Positions 30,447 to 40,815 of a stretch of 64,000 bases of DNA are shown piece after piece. Numbering within the stretch: position 1 is the first letter of the stretch; the number at the start of each line of letters is the position of its first letter. Location of the stretch: the NCBI GenBank assembly GCA_038040385.1, contig JBBPII010000012.1:133846-197845 (forward strand). The letters are read 5' to 3'. Below the pieces are notes generated by a model. The model had not been told where the DNA came from and did no database searches. It saw only the letters and a program-made list of their open reading frames with translations. The position numbers were made by a program, and so were the translations under genes. This DNA comes from Gilichinskyi gelida (GTDB taxonomy: Bacteria > Acidobacteriota > Thermoanaerobaculia > Gp7-AA8).

Positions 30447-31646
30447 ATGGACCCGCGCTTTCGTCCCCTCTTCAACGCGCAGATCACGCCCGAGCGCTAC
30501 GACTGGTACCAACGCGAGCTGTCGCGGCGCCTCGACTCGAAGTTCGAGTTCCGCCTGGCCGAGTCGCCGCTCTTCCTCCCCGACGACTTCAAGGCGCGCA
30601 TCGTCGATGCCGCGGAGGCGATCGTCGGACAACTTTCCGACCCGGCGCGCATCGCGGAGATGAAGCGCGCCATCCCCGCGCGGTGGAACACGCCCGGCAT
30701 GGATGCGCTGCCGAACCTCACGCAGGTCGACTTCGCCGTGGTGCGCCAGAACGGCACGCTCGTGCCGAAGCTCATCGAGTTGCAGGGCTTCCCGTCCCTG
30801 ACCGCGCTGCAGGTTGTGCAGCGCGACGTCTGGCGCGAGACGCTGGCGTCGATGGACGGCCTCGACCTCGACTGGTCGTGCTGGTTCAGCGGCCTGGGGC
30901 GCGAGGCGTTCCTCGACCTGGCGCGGCGCACCATCGTCGGCGATCACGACCCGCGCGAAGTGATCCTGATGGACCTCGACCCGCCGCGGCAGAAGACGTG
31001 TGTCGACTTTGCCGCCACCAAGCTGCTCTTCGGCGTCGACGCCGTCGATCCGCGCGAGCTGACCAAACGCGGCAGGCGTCTGTTCCGCGGAACGACACAA
31101 ATTAAGCGTATCTATAATCGCGTTGTATTTGATGAACTGATTCGCGTCGGCGCCGAGCTGCCGTTCGACTATCGCGACGACCTCGATGTCGAGTGGGCGC
31201 CGCACCCGAACTGGTACTGGGTGTGGTCCAAATACTCGCTGCCGTTCCTCGATCATCCGTCCGTGCCCAAAGCGACGTTCGTCTCCGACGTCGACCGGAT
31301 TCCCGAAGACCTCGCGCAGCGCTACGTCCTCAAGCCGCTCTTCTCCTTCGCCGGCGGTGGTGTCAACGTCGAGCCCACGCCCGCCGACATCGACGCCATC
31401 CCCGCCGCCGACCGCCACAATTGGTGCATCCAGGAGAAGATCGAGTACGAGCCCGCGCTCCTCGCGGCCGACGGCGGCGGCGTGAAGATCGAGATCCGGA
31501 TGATGTTCCTCCGCCCCGACGCCGAGGCGAAGCCGCTCCTGGCGCAGAACCTGGTGCGCCTCTCGCGCGGCAAGATGCTGGGGGTCGACTTCAACAAACA
31601 ATTCACCTGGGTGGGATCGTCTGTTGCACTCTCGCCGTCGTCGTGA
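30447..31646 (+). CDS. ATP-grasp-like protein, uncharacterised, of the amidoligase cluster
   Basis: A 399-aa protein. Late in the sequence YVLKPLFSFAGGGVNVEP looks like an ATP-grasp lysine plus Gly loop, NWCIQEKIEYEPALLA the central strand, and GGVKIEIRMMFLRPDAE a metal-binding strand. The N-terminal half (RWNTPGMDALPNLTQVDFAV, PKLIELQGFPSLTALQVVQR) resembles substrate domains of glutathionylspermidine-synthase-like or circularly permuted ATP-grasp enzymes. Assignment is by pattern only. Codons 215-232 are AT-rich pocket D and include a perfect TATAAT. It is the last gene of the cluster. Confidence 0.6.
   Translation: MDPRFRPLFNAQITPERYDWYQRELSRRLDSKFEFRLAESPLFLPDDFKARIVDAAEAIVGQLSDPARIAEMKRAIPARWNTPGMDALPNLTQVDFAVVRQNGTLVPKLIELQGFPSLTALQVVQRDVWRETLASMDGLDLDWSCWFSGLGREAFLDLARRTIVGDHDPREVILMDLDPPRQKTCVDFAATKLLFGVDAVDPRELTKRGRRLFRGTTQIKRIYNRVVFDELIRVGAELPFDYRDDLDVEWAPHPNWYWVWSKYSLPFLDHPSVPKATFVSDVDRIPEDLAQRYVLKPLFSFAGGGVNVEPTPADIDAIPAADRHNWCIQEKIEYEPALLAADGGGVKIEIRMMFLRPDAEAKPLLAQNLVRLSRGKMLGVDFNKQFTWVGSSVALSPSS
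31089..31142 (+). other. AT-rich codon pocket D, inside the last amidoligase gene
   Basis: Thirteen of 18 codons end in A/T (ACA CAA ATT ... TAT AAT CGC GTT GTA TTT GAT GAA). TATAAT occurs at 31113-31118. Frame intact. Confidence 0.75.
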
Positions 31647-31706
31647 GGTTCATCGGCGAGCAGCCGGGCGATCGCGAGGACCTCGCCGGCCGCTCGATGA
31701 GCGTGG

Positions 31707-31826
31707 GTAGCGGGTCTCGGGGTCTCGGCGGGGTCTCGGGGTCTCGGCGGGGGTTTGCTGGTTCCTCAGCCTCCCCCGCCGAGACCGCGAGACCGCGAGA
31801 CCCCGAGACCTCGCGACCCCGCTACT
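31707..31826. repeat. Family R2 palindromic repeat, longest copy
   Basis: GGTCTCGGGGTCTCGGCGGGG and CCCCCGCCGAGACCGCGAGAC arms around an AT-richer centre, between two convergent genes. It may serve as a bidirectional terminator. Confidence 0.8.
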
Positions 31827-34800
31827 GCCCCAACAACGGCGCCGGCTCCGCCGCCAGGAACCGATCGAGGTCCTTCTGCGCGCGATCCGCGCGGGAGTCC
31901 ACCACGCTCTGATAGCAATCGCGGCGGAGGACCAGCGTGAAGCCGTTCCATGGCGGCCATGGCTCCAGCGCGCGCAGCGCGGCAAGCGTGCGCGGCCCGC
32001 AACCCTGCAGCTCCTTCGCCAGAGTCAAACGCCGCACGGACCTCATGTCCTCCATCTGCCCGGCGGCGAACGGCTTCTCCAGCGCGTCGAGCAGCAGCAG
32101 GGCATGTGCGTTCGTTTTCCCCACCTCCAGCGCGAGATCGAGCGCGCGCTGCATGGTGCCGGAGGTCGACCACGGCGTCGTCCTGGCGGTGACGAACGCC
32201 CGAGCGAGGAGCGTGGCGCTTTCAGCGATCCGCGCCTGCCGGAAGCGCAACCGCGCGAGGATGGCATCGGCGTCCGCCGGACGGAACGGCCGGAGCTGCT
32301 CCGCATACGCCTCGGCGGCGTGGCTGCCGGCGTCGGCGAGCGCCTCGGCGATCATCGTCAACTGGCCACTGTTCACCGGCGGAAAGGGATTCGCGCGCCA
32401 CTCGGCGACCACCTGCGGCAGCGCTCCATCGCTGAAATGCGACGCCGCCCGATGCTGCGCCAGAAGGCTTTCCGACGGCGAGTCGGGCAACTGATTGATG
32501 TAATCGAACGCGGCGCGGTTGGCGTCGACGACGCTCCAATCGAGCGCGCCGCGGACGCGGAGCGGTCGGTCGGCGCCCCGCGAGCGCGCCAACCCCGCCA
32601 GCTCGTTGAGGTCGAACCGGTCGGTCTCGCCGAGGCCTCGGGCGAAGCCGAACTCCACGAGAGTGCGGTCGTCGGTGTTGCGCGACGTCTCTCCCTTCGC
32701 AATCGCCCGCGCCAGCGAATCGTTGGCGATGAAATGCGCGAAGAAGCCCTCGACCGTCTCCATCCGCCAGGCGTTCGACATCGCGCTCAGGTACGGCTGC
32801 TGGCGCACGCGCGCGCGTAGCCGGTCGGCGTCGATCACCCGCGGGGCCTTCGAAGCCACCAGCAGCAGGTCGCCGGTGTCGGTGTGCCAGGTGTCGACGA
32901 ACGGGAAGACGGCGGAGATGGTGGCGTAGATGGTGCGGATGGTCTGGGCGTCGACGTCGTAGCCCTGGACCCACTGCAAAAAGACGCCGTCGGCATTCAG
33001 GCGCACCGCGGAAGCGCGATAAAACTCCTCGGTGAAGAGGCTGGCGATGCCGGCGCGATAGGGATTCGACGGCTCGGAAAAGATGATGTCGTACCGGCTG
33101 CGCGACGCCAGCAGCACCTCGCGCGCGTCGCCGATGCGGATGTGCACTCTCCGGTTGTGCATCACGTCGTGGTTGACCGCGCGGCACGCGGCGGCGACGC
33201 GCAGCACCGCCGGCTCGAGCTCCACCACGTCGACGCGCGTCATCGTCGGCACCGCGGCGAGCCACCCCGCCGTGCTGCCGGTGCCCAGCCCGATCACCAT
33301 CGCGCTCCGCGGGTTGGGATGCAGAATCGCGCCGATCATGCCCGACATCACCTGCGTCCCGGCGTCGCCGCGCGCGCTGCCGTCCGCCTTGCCGTTGATG
33401 ATGAACGCGAGGTCGTTGCTGTCCACCAGCGCCACGCTGCTCTCGCGCCCGTCGGCGTCCCAAAGCAACGTACGGCGGACGCCGTAGGCCCAATCGCGGA
33501 TCGCGTTGACGCTCTCCGGCTTCTGCGCGCGGCCGGCCCCGATGCCGGAGTGGCGCCAGACGGCGGTCGGGCCGAGCACGACGAAGGTCGCGGCGACCGT
33601 GGCCAGCGCGATTACGGCCGGGACGAGCTTTCTGGTGGCCATCGCGGCAAGCGCCAGCAGCACGATCACCAGCCGCCAGGTGCCGGGCGCGGTGAGAATC
33701 GGCAGGAGCCCGAAGCCGCCGGCGAGCGAGCCGGCGATCGCGCCGGCCGTGTTCCACGCGTACGCCAGTCCGACATGACGGCCGACGCCTTCGCGGCCTT
33801 CGCCGAGCAGCGAGATGAGAAGCGGAAACTGCACGCCGGCGATGAAGGCGGCAGGAAAGACGACGACGAGCGTGAGCAGCGTCCAGCCGATCACGTAGCC
33901 GTGGAAGCCGAGCGCGCCGAGGGTGCGGAGATAGTTCTGCACCACGGCCAGCCGGTCGCCGAGGATGTAGGGCAGCGCGAGTGCCGCCGCCTCGAGCGAA
34001 CAGGTGAGTGCGAATCCGCCGGCTGTGGCGCGCCTTCGGCCACCCCACAGGGAGTAGACCGCGCCGCCGAGACCGATCCCCAGCAGCGCAACGGCGAGGA
34101 TCAGCCCGAAGGTGAAGGTCGAGCCGCCGAGCAGCGGCGCGAGCATGCGATACCAGACCAACTCCATGAGGAGGAAGGCGAAGCCGACCAGGGCCGCGGC
34201 GGCCAAAATGAATGTGGGACGGGTTCTCCAACCCGTCTCGGCGGGCGTCGACGTGGACGGGTTTGAGAACCCGTCCGACATTCGCCCCCACGACCGGGCC
34301 GTAATCCCCACGATCAAGTTGACCAGCACCGCCACGAACAGCGTCCTCCGGTTGCCGAACACCTCGAGCATGAAGAACGTCGACGTCAGCGTTCCCACCA
34401 CCGCGCCCAAGGTATTCACCCCGTAGAGAAGCGCGAGACGTCGGCGGCCGGCGTCATCGGCAGTCTCCACCGCGCGCGCGGCGGCCGGGAGCGTCCCGCC
34501 CATCAGAATCGTGGGGATCGCCAATACCACGGCCGAGAGGAGCAGCCGCACGATTGCGGCAAAGAAGGGGCCGAGCGTCACCGAGCCGCCGATGCCGAAG
34601 TAGATCTTCGCCACCAGCCACAGCAGCACGGGCGACAGCCCCGCCGAGAGCGAGATCAGCAGCTCGAGGTTGCCGTAGAAGGCCAGCGGCCGGGGGTGCG
34701 CGTCGGCGCGCTTGCCGAGCAGGGCGCTCCCTAACCCCAAGCCGCCCATGAAGATCGCCAGCACCGCGGCGGTGGCGAAGGTCGACGCTCCGAAGATCAA

Positions 34801-34893
34801 ACGGAATTGCCGGAGCCACGCGGTTTGGTAGATCAGCGCGCAGAATCCGGAGCCGAAGAGGAGCGCGGCGATCGCAGCCGGCGAGCGCGTCAC
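31822..34893 (-). CDS. Polytopic membrane protein fused to a spermidine-synthase-like domain and C-terminal helical region
   Basis: A 1023-aa protein. Residues 1-450 contain about 12 membrane helices (IAALLFGSGFCALIYQTAWL, STFATAAVLAIFMGGLGLGS and so on), the usual N-terminal part of fused spermidine-synthase-like proteins. The Rossmann domain follows: VIGLGTGSTAGW (motif I), DVVELEPAVLR and DIIFSEPSNPYRAG. The C-terminal 300 residues are helical and TPR-like. Aminopropyl transfer is not certain for this fused group. An in-frame palindrome at 34216-34280 encodes SNPSTSTPAETGWRTRP between two helix bundles. GTG 34893 follows TAGTAT by 8 nt. Confidence 0.8.
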   Translation of the reverse strand: MTRSPAAIAALLFGSGFCALIYQTAWLRQFRLIFGASTFATAAVLAIFMGGLGLGSALLGKRADAHPRPLAFYGNLELLISLSAGLSPVLLWLVAKIYFGIGGSVTLGPFFAAIVRLLLSAVVLAIPTILMGGTLPAAARAVETADDAGRRRLALLYGVNTLGAVVGTLTSTFFMLEVFGNRRTLFVAVLVNLIVGITARSWGRMSDGFSNPSTSTPAETGWRTRPTFILAAAALVGFAFLLMELVWYRMLAPLLGGSTFTFGLILAVALLGIGLGGAVYSLWGGRRRATAGGFALTCSLEAAALALPYILGDRLAVVQNYLRTLGALGFHGYVIGWTLLTLVVVFPAAFIAGVQFPLLISLLGEGREGVGRHVGLAYAWNTAGAIAGSLAGGFGLLPILTAPGTWRLVIVLLALAAMATRKLVPAVIALATVAATFVVLGPTAVWRHSGIGAGRAQKPESVNAIRDWAYGVRRTLLWDADGRESSVALVDSNDLAFIINGKADGSARGDAGTQVMSGMIGAILHPNPRSAMVIGLGTGSTAGWLAAVPTMTRVDVVELEPAVLRVAAACRAVNHDVMHNRRVHIRIGDAREVLLASRSRYDIIFSEPSNPYRAGIASLFTEEFYRASAVRLNADGVFLQWVQGYDVDAQTIRTIYATISAVFPFVDTWHTDTGDLLLVASKAPRVIDADRLRARVRQQPYLSAMSNAWRMETVEGFFAHFIANDSLARAIAKGETSRNTDDRTLVEFGFARGLGETDRFDLNELAGLARSRGADRPLRVRGALDWSVVDANRAAFDYINQLPDSPSESLLAQHRAASHFSDGALPQVVAEWRANPFPPVNSGQLTMIAEALADAGSHAAEAYAEQLRPFRPADADAILARLRFRQARIAESATLLARAFVTARTTPWSTSGTMQRALDLALEVGKTNAHALLLLDALEKPFAAGQMEDMRSVRRLTLAKELQGCGPRTLAALRALEPWPPWNGFTLVLRRDCYQSVVDSRADRAQKDLDRFLAAEPAPLLGQ
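34216..34280. repeat. Palindromic repeat inserted in frame in the spermidine-synthase-like gene
   Basis: GGACGGGTTCTCCAACCCGTC and GACGGGTTTGAGAACCCGTCC form a nested hairpin of a type common in spacers of GC-rich genomes. Here it is translated as a loop between membrane helices. Confidence 0.75.
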
Positions 34894-34901
34894 GGCCGGA
34901 A

Positions 34902-34907
34902 ATACTA
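34902..34907 (-). promoter_or_regulatory. -10-like TAGTAT of the spermidine-synthase-like gene
   Basis: On the minus strand TAGTAT ends 8 nt before the GTG start, with no Shine-Dalgarno sequence. Confidence 0.45.
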
Positions 34908-34923
34908 CAACGGGTAGAGTTTC

Positions 34924-34951
34924 TTGACGGCCAACGAAACGGCGCTACACT
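34924..34951 (+). promoter_or_regulatory. recA promoter (TTGACG / TACACT)
   Basis: TTGACG at 34924-34929, a 16-bp spacer, then TACACT at 34946-34951 gives a normal vegetative promoter with a leader of about 70 nt. A Shine-Dalgarno sequence (AAGGAG) precedes ATG 35029. I see no clear LexA palindrome of either the E. coli or Bacillus type. Confidence 0.6.
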
Positions 34952-35028
34952 CGTTTCACCACACGAATGCCCGTCGATCCAACCTACCAAAGCTCTGTCC
35001 ACACAATTCATGAACTGAAGGAGCAGCC

Positions 35029-36099
35029 ATGATGGTTAGCGTACCTAGTGACAAATTAAAAGCGGCGGAAAACGCGCTGTCGCAGATCGAGCGGCAGTTC
35101 GGGAAGGGCTCCATCATGCGCCTCGGCGCGAAGGAGTTCGCCGCCATCAGCTCGATCTCGACGGGATCGATCGGCGTCGACGCAGCGCTCGGCGTCGGCG
35201 GCCTGCCCCGCGGCCGCATCATCGAAGTCTTCGGACCGGAGTCGTCGGGCAAGACGACGCTCTCGCTGCACGTCATCGCCGAGGCGCAGAAGTTGGGAGG
35301 GCTGGCGGCGTTCATCGACGCCGAGCACGCCCTCGACGCCGAATACGCCAAGAAGCTGGGCGTGGACATCGACAACCTGCTGGTCTCGCAGCCGGACAGC
35401 GGCGAACAGGCGCTGGAGATCGCCGAGGTGCTGGTGCGCAGCGGCGCCATCGACATCGTCGTCATCGACTCGGTGGCCGCGCTGGTCCCCCGCGCCGAGC
35501 TGGAAGGGGAGATGGGCGACGCGCACATGGGCCTCCACGCACGCCTGATGTCGCAGGCGTTGCGCAAATTAACAGCCATCGTTTCGAAATCAAAAACATG
35601 CCTTGTTTTCATCAATCAAATTCGTGAAAAAATTGGTGTGATGTTCGGCAATCCGGAGACCACCACCGGCGGTCGCGCACTCAAGTTCTACGCCTCGGTG
35701 CGCCTCGACATCCGTCGCACCAACCAGATCAAGGAAGGCGAAGAGGTCATCGGCTCCCGGGTGAAGGTCAAGGTGGTCAAGAACAAGTGCGCCGCGCCGT
35801 TCCGCCAGGCGGAGTTCGACGTGGCCTACGGCGAAGGGATCTCCAAGACCGGTGAGCTCATCGACTTCGGCCTGGAGCACAAGATCGTCGAGAAGTCCGG
35901 CTCATGGTTCTCCTACGGCGACATGCGCCTGGGCCAGGGCCGCGAGAACGCCAAGCTGTTCATCAAGGAGAACCCCGACCTCGGCGCCGAGATCGAGAGT
36001 AAGGTCCGCAAGGCCCTCGGCATCATCAGCCACGAGCTGACGGTGATCGAGGGGGGCGAGGCGGGGGCCGCGAAGGCCGACCGCGCCGTTCGGAAATGA
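35029..36099 (+). CDS. recA: RecA recombinase
   Basis: A 356-aa protein of full length. Walker A is GPESSGKTT (residues 69-77), the catalytic Glu is in FIDAEHALDAEYAKKLG, Walker B is IDIVVIDSVAAL, and the DNA-binding loops are in EKIGVMFGNPETTTGG. RecA forms ATP-dependent filaments on single-stranded DNA for recombination and SOS induction. No intein is present. Codons 180-203, just before loop L1, form the strongest AT-rich pocket of the window. It is followed 13 bp later by the RluA-type gene. Confidence 0.98.
   Translation: MMVSVPSDKLKAAENALSQIERQFGKGSIMRLGAKEFAAISSISTGSIGVDAALGVGGLPRGRIIEVFGPESSGKTTLSLHVIAEAQKLGGLAAFIDAEHALDAEYAKKLGVDIDNLLVSQPDSGEQALEIAEVLVRSGAIDIVVIDSVAALVPRAELEGEMGDAHMGLHARLMSQALRKLTAIVSKSKTCLVFINQIREKIGVMFGNPETTTGGRALKFYASVRLDIRRTNQIKEGEEVIGSRVKVKVVKNKCAAPFRQAEFDVAYGEGISKTGELIDFGLEHKIVEKSGSWFSYGDMRLGQGRENAKLFIKENPDLGAEIESKVRKALGIISHELTVIEGGEAGAAKADRAVRK
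35566..35637 (+). other. AT-rich codon pocket E, inside recA
   Basis: Eighteen of 24 codons end in A/T (AAA TTA ACA ... AAT CAA ATT CGT GAA AAA ATT GGT), encoding the highly conserved stretch that ends in INQIREKIG. Codons on both sides end almost only in G/C. Confidence 0.85.
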
Positions 36100-36112
36100 T
36101 GGAGCGGGCGGC

Positions 36113-36877
<765 letters not shown>

Positions 36878-38820
36878 GCGCGAAGACCGCGCCACTCCGT
36901 GGATCGACGGCCACGCCGTTGAGCAGGAGAGTCGGAAGGTTGTCGTTGAACGCGCTCCACGTCAGCCCCGAATTGACGCTACGCAAGAGACCGTTGACCC
37001 TCGTCCGCGCGTAGACGACGTTGGGCCGCTGCGGATCCGCGGCCAGCTCGCGCACATCGAACGGCGGCTCCGGCAGCGTTTTCCATGTCGCGCCGCCATC
37101 GTCGCTCCGGTGCAAGGCGTGCGAACAGCAGTCAATCCTGTAAATCGTCGATCCCGCGACGGCGAGCGAAAAGATTTGATTGAAAAAAGTGCCGAGCGTC
37201 CGCCACGTCTCCCCGCGATCCTCGCTCTTGACGATGTTGCTGTCGAAGACGTAAATGCCCGAACGGTCGGCGAACAAGCGGTAGCTGCCGTATCCGAGCG
37301 GCGTCGAATACACCGCACGCCAGTTCGCGCCGCGGTCGCTGGTCTTGAAGACGATATTGGAATACGTCGCCACGTAGAGCGTCGACGCATCAACCGGGTC
37401 GGCGACGATCGTCCGGGGGATGGTATTCGCCGGAAATGGCATTTCGATCCATCGCGACCCGTCGAAGCGCATGATGCCAGGACTGTTGCCGGTCACGCGC
37501 TGCATGGTGCTGAACGGCGTCCCGTCCGCGGCGATGGCCAGCGAGGGCGCCGAACTGGTGAACCTCTCCTCCAGGCCGTTCCTCAGTGGCTCCCAGGTAC
37601 GTCCGTTGTCGCGGCTGCGGACGACGGTCTGCGGTGCGAAGTCGTCGGAAAGGAGGGCGTACAGCCACCCCGGATGCGCCGGATCGAATTGGACCTCGTG
37701 AGGTGCGGTGGCCACCTGCCCGATCTCCATCTCGTCCCACGTCGCGCCGGAGTCTGGCGATACGAAGAGCCCGCCGTTCGCTCCAAGGTAGATCCTGCGA
37801 CTGTCAGCCGGGTCGATGGCCACGCTCAGCGCGACGCCCTGTCTCGAAGACGTGAGCTTGCTCCATGTACTGCCGCGGTTCGTCGTTCGAGCGAGTCCGA
37901 AGTTCGTCGCAGCATAGATGATGGCGTCGTCATTCGAATCGACGGCGAAGGCGTTGATGAGCGGCCCGAACGGCGCGGCGCTGGTGGGATTCCACACCCC
38001 CCCGTCTTCACTGATCACGATCGACGCGCTGCGGTCACTGTCGGAAATGGCAAAGCGGCGTCCGCTGCGCGGGTGGATGACCAGATCGCGCGACGGCCCA
38101 TAGTCTCCACTCATGACATCCCACGTAGCTCCGGCATTCGTGGACAGCGAACGGCGCCTGAACAACGTGAACTGATACGTGTCGGAATACGAATAGATCC
38201 GATTGGGCACCGCTGGATCGGGTGCCACCCCGCGGATGCAGAGATCATTTCCGGAGAGGCCGCCGCTCGAGAACGTCCACCTCTCCCCCCCGTCAATGGA
38301 TTTGTAAATACCGACGCCCGCCGGTGACGCCGCGGCCGAGCACGGATCACAACCGGTCTTGAAGGAGAGCTCGCGGCATGCCAGACCGAGATAGAGCGTC
38401 GACGGATTGAATGGATCGACCGCCAGAGTCCTGATCCACTTCTCCGACGGGAGGTTCTGCGTCGCTTCATGCCACGTCGCGCCGCCATCGGCACTCCTGA
38501 AGACGCGCGACGGCACGAAGGTCACATCGCCAGACGACGCCACGGCGAAGACAGCGACGATGTTGTCCGGCAGGCGAGCATCGACGGCAAGCATCGATGC
38601 GTTCCATCCGGCGACCTTGACCAGAAGCGTCCAGGTGGCGCCGCGATCGGCGCTGGCGAACACGCCGCCGTCCGCCGCGGCGTACATCCGCTCGCCGGCG
38701 AAGCGGACGGCATTCACCCCGCCGCCGGGCGGTCCGATGGGCGTCCATTGGGCGTGAGTTGCAGGGGCGAGGAGGAGGATCGCGAGGAAGAGGTGTTTCA
38801 TGGGAAGATCACCGGTCTTT

Positions 38821-39357
38821 ATGAATGAGGTCATTCACGCTACCACCGTTTGTTGCGTCCGGAAAGACGGCGCCGTGGCCATGGCCGGCGACGGCCAGGT
38901 CACAGTCGGCAACACGGTGATGAAGCACGGCGCCGCGAAGGTGCGCCGCCTCTATCACGACAAGATCCTGGCCGGTTTCGCCGGCGGCGCGGCCGACGCT
39001 TTCGCACTCTTCTCCCGCTTCGAGGCCAAGCTCGAGGAGTACCGCGGCAACATGGAGCGCGCGGTGGTCGAGCTGGCGAAGGACTGGCGGATGGACAAGT
39101 ACCTGCGCCAGCTCCAGGCGTTCCTGATCGTCGCCAACACCGAGCGCGCGTACCTGATCTCCGGCACGGGCGATCTCATTCAACCCGACGACGGAATCCT
39201 GGCCATCGGCTCCGGCGGACCCTTCGCCATGGCCGCGGCGCGCGCGCTTATGAAGCACACGAACATGACCGCCGCGCAGATCGCCGAGGAGTCGCTGCGC
39301 GTCGCGTCGACCATCTGCATCTACACCAACGACACCATCACGGTGGAAAGCCTCTGA
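38821..39357 (+). CDS. hslV: HslV peptidase subunit of the HslUV protease
   Basis: A 178-aa protein. HATTVCCVRKDGAVAMAGDG gives the catalytic N-terminal Thr after removal of a short propeptide (MNEVIHA). Later GFAGGAADAFALFSRFEAKL and AIGSGGPFAMAAARAL match HslV, the proteasome-like threonine peptidase. It forms a dodecamer capped by HslU. The propeptide is longer than the single Met in E. coli. hslU starts 4 bp after its stop, the normal gene order. Confidence 0.95.
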   Translation: MNEVIHATTVCCVRKDGAVAMAGDGQVTVGNTVMKHGAAKVRRLYHDKILAGFAGGAADAFALFSRFEAKLEEYRGNMERAVVELAKDWRMDKYLRQLQAFLIVANTERAYLISGTGDLIQPDDGILAIGSGGPFAMAAARALMKHTNMTAAQIAEESLRVASTICIYTNDTITVESL

Positions 39358-39361
39358 AATC

Positions 39362-40768
39362 ATGGTCATCCAACTTCCGGGAACGACCGAGGAGCCGCCG
39401 ACCGGCGAGCGTCTGACGCCGAAGGAGATCGTCCGCGAGCTCGACAAGTACATCGTTGGACAGCGCGCGGCCAAGCGCGCGGTCGCCATCGCGCTGCGCA
39501 ACCGCTGGCGGCGGCAGCAGCTCGCGCCCGAGCTGCGCGAGGAGATCGCCCCGAAGAACATCATCATGATCGGTCCCACCGGCGTCGGGAAGACGGAGAT
39601 CGCCCGCCGCCTGGCAAAGCTCACCCGCTCGCCGTTCCTCAAGATCGAGGCCTCGAAGTTCACCGAGGTGGGCTATGTCGGCCGCGACGTCGAGTCGATG
39701 GTCCGCGACCTGACCGAGATCGCCGTCAAGCTCGTGCGCGACGAGAAGTCGAAGTTCCACCGCGAGACCGCCGAGCGCAACGCGCGCGAGCGCATCCTCG
39801 ACATCCTTCTCCCCGACTCCCGCCGCCCCGCCGCCCGCCCCGCATTCGTCGGCGCGCCGGCGACCGCGGCCGGCGAGGAGCTGCCGACCGAGACGCGCGA
39901 GAAGCTCGGACGCTGGCTGGACGAGGGGAAGCTCGACGAGCGCGAGATCGAGATCGACGTCAAGGAACAGAGCTACCCGTCGTTCGAGATCTTCACGCCG
40001 CAGGGCGTGGAGGAGATGGGCGTCAACGTCAAGGACATGCTTCCCGGCCTTTTCGGCGGCCGTTCCAAGAAGAAGATGATGCGCCTCGGCGACGCCCGCC
40101 CCATCATCGTGCAGGAGGAGGCGGAGAAGCTCGTCGATCAGCAGAACGTGGCGCGCGAGGCGATTGAGCGCGTGGAGCAGAGCGGCATCGTGTTCCTCGA
40201 CGAGATCGACAAGATCGCCGGCCGCCAGCACGCCTTGCACGGCCCCGACGTCTCCCGCGAAGGCGTGCAGCGCGACCTGTTGCCGATCGTCGAGGGGACG
40301 ACGGTGAACACCAAGTACGGGATGGTGAAGACCGATCACATCCTGTTCATTGCCGCGGGCGCGTTCCACGTCGCCAAGCCGTCGGACCTCATTCCCGAGC
40401 TGCAGGGACGCTTTCCGATTCGCGTGGAGCTGGAGTCGCTGACCGAAGACGACTTCGTGCGCATCCTGCACGAGCCGAAGAACGCGCTGACCATGCAGTA
40501 CTCCGCGCTGCTGTCGACCGAGGGGGTGGAGCTGAAGTTCGCCGACGACGCCGTGCGTGAAATCGCCCGCTACGCCGCGATCGTCAACGACAAGACCGAG
40601 AACATCGGCGCCCGCCGCCTGCACACCATCCTGGAGCGCCTGCTCGACGAGCTGTCGTTCGACGCCAGCGACATGCGCGGGCAGGGGATCACCATCGATG
40701 CCGCGTACGTGCAGCGGGTGCTGGCGGAGACGGTGAAGGATGAGGATTTGAGCCGGTACGTGCTGTAG
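39362..40768 (+). CDS. hslU: HslU ATPase subunit of the HslUV protease
   Basis: A 468-aa protein. LDKYIVGQRAAKRAVAIALR opens the AAA+ domain; Walker A is IGPTGVGKTEIARRL, the pore motif GYVGRDVESMVRDL is present, Walker B is GIVFLDEIDKIA, and the late part contains AELQGRFPIRVELE-type sensor segments. The I-domain (about residues 110-240) is present but Pro/Ala-rich. It unfolds substrates for HslV in an ATP-dependent way. Translated in the same operon as hslV. Confidence 0.97.
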   Translation: MVIQLPGTTEEPPTGERLTPKEIVRELDKYIVGQRAAKRAVAIALRNRWRRQQLAPELREEIAPKNIIMIGPTGVGKTEIARRLAKLTRSPFLKIEASKFTEVGYVGRDVESMVRDLTEIAVKLVRDEKSKFHRETAERNARERILDILLPDSRRPAARPAFVGAPATAAGEELPTETREKLGRWLDEGKLDEREIEIDVKEQSYPSFEIFTPQGVEEMGVNVKDMLPGLFGGRSKKKMMRLGDARPIIVQEEAEKLVDQQNVAREAIERVEQSGIVFLDEIDKIAGRQHALHGPDVSREGVQRDLLPIVEGTTVNTKYGMVKTDHILFIAAGAFHVAKPSDLIPELQGRFPIRVELESLTEDDFVRILHEPKNALTMQYSALLSTEGVELKFADDAVREIARYAAIVNDKTENIGARRLHTILERLLDELSFDASDMRGQGITIDAAYVQRVLAETVKDEDLSRYVL

Positions 40769-40815
40769 AGGAATCGCTGTCAAGGCTTTTCTTACGCGGT
40801 TCTCCAGCCCAGGAA

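Noticed and set aside
28290..31826. Repeated GGTCTCGG/CGAGACC blocks as a CRISPR array
   Set aside because: These are irregular palindromes without evenly spaced unique spacers, and no cas genes are near.
35029..36099. Possible intein in RecA because of the sharp AT pocket
   Set aside because: The protein is continuous and of normal RecA length, with no splicing-motif residues; only codon use changes.
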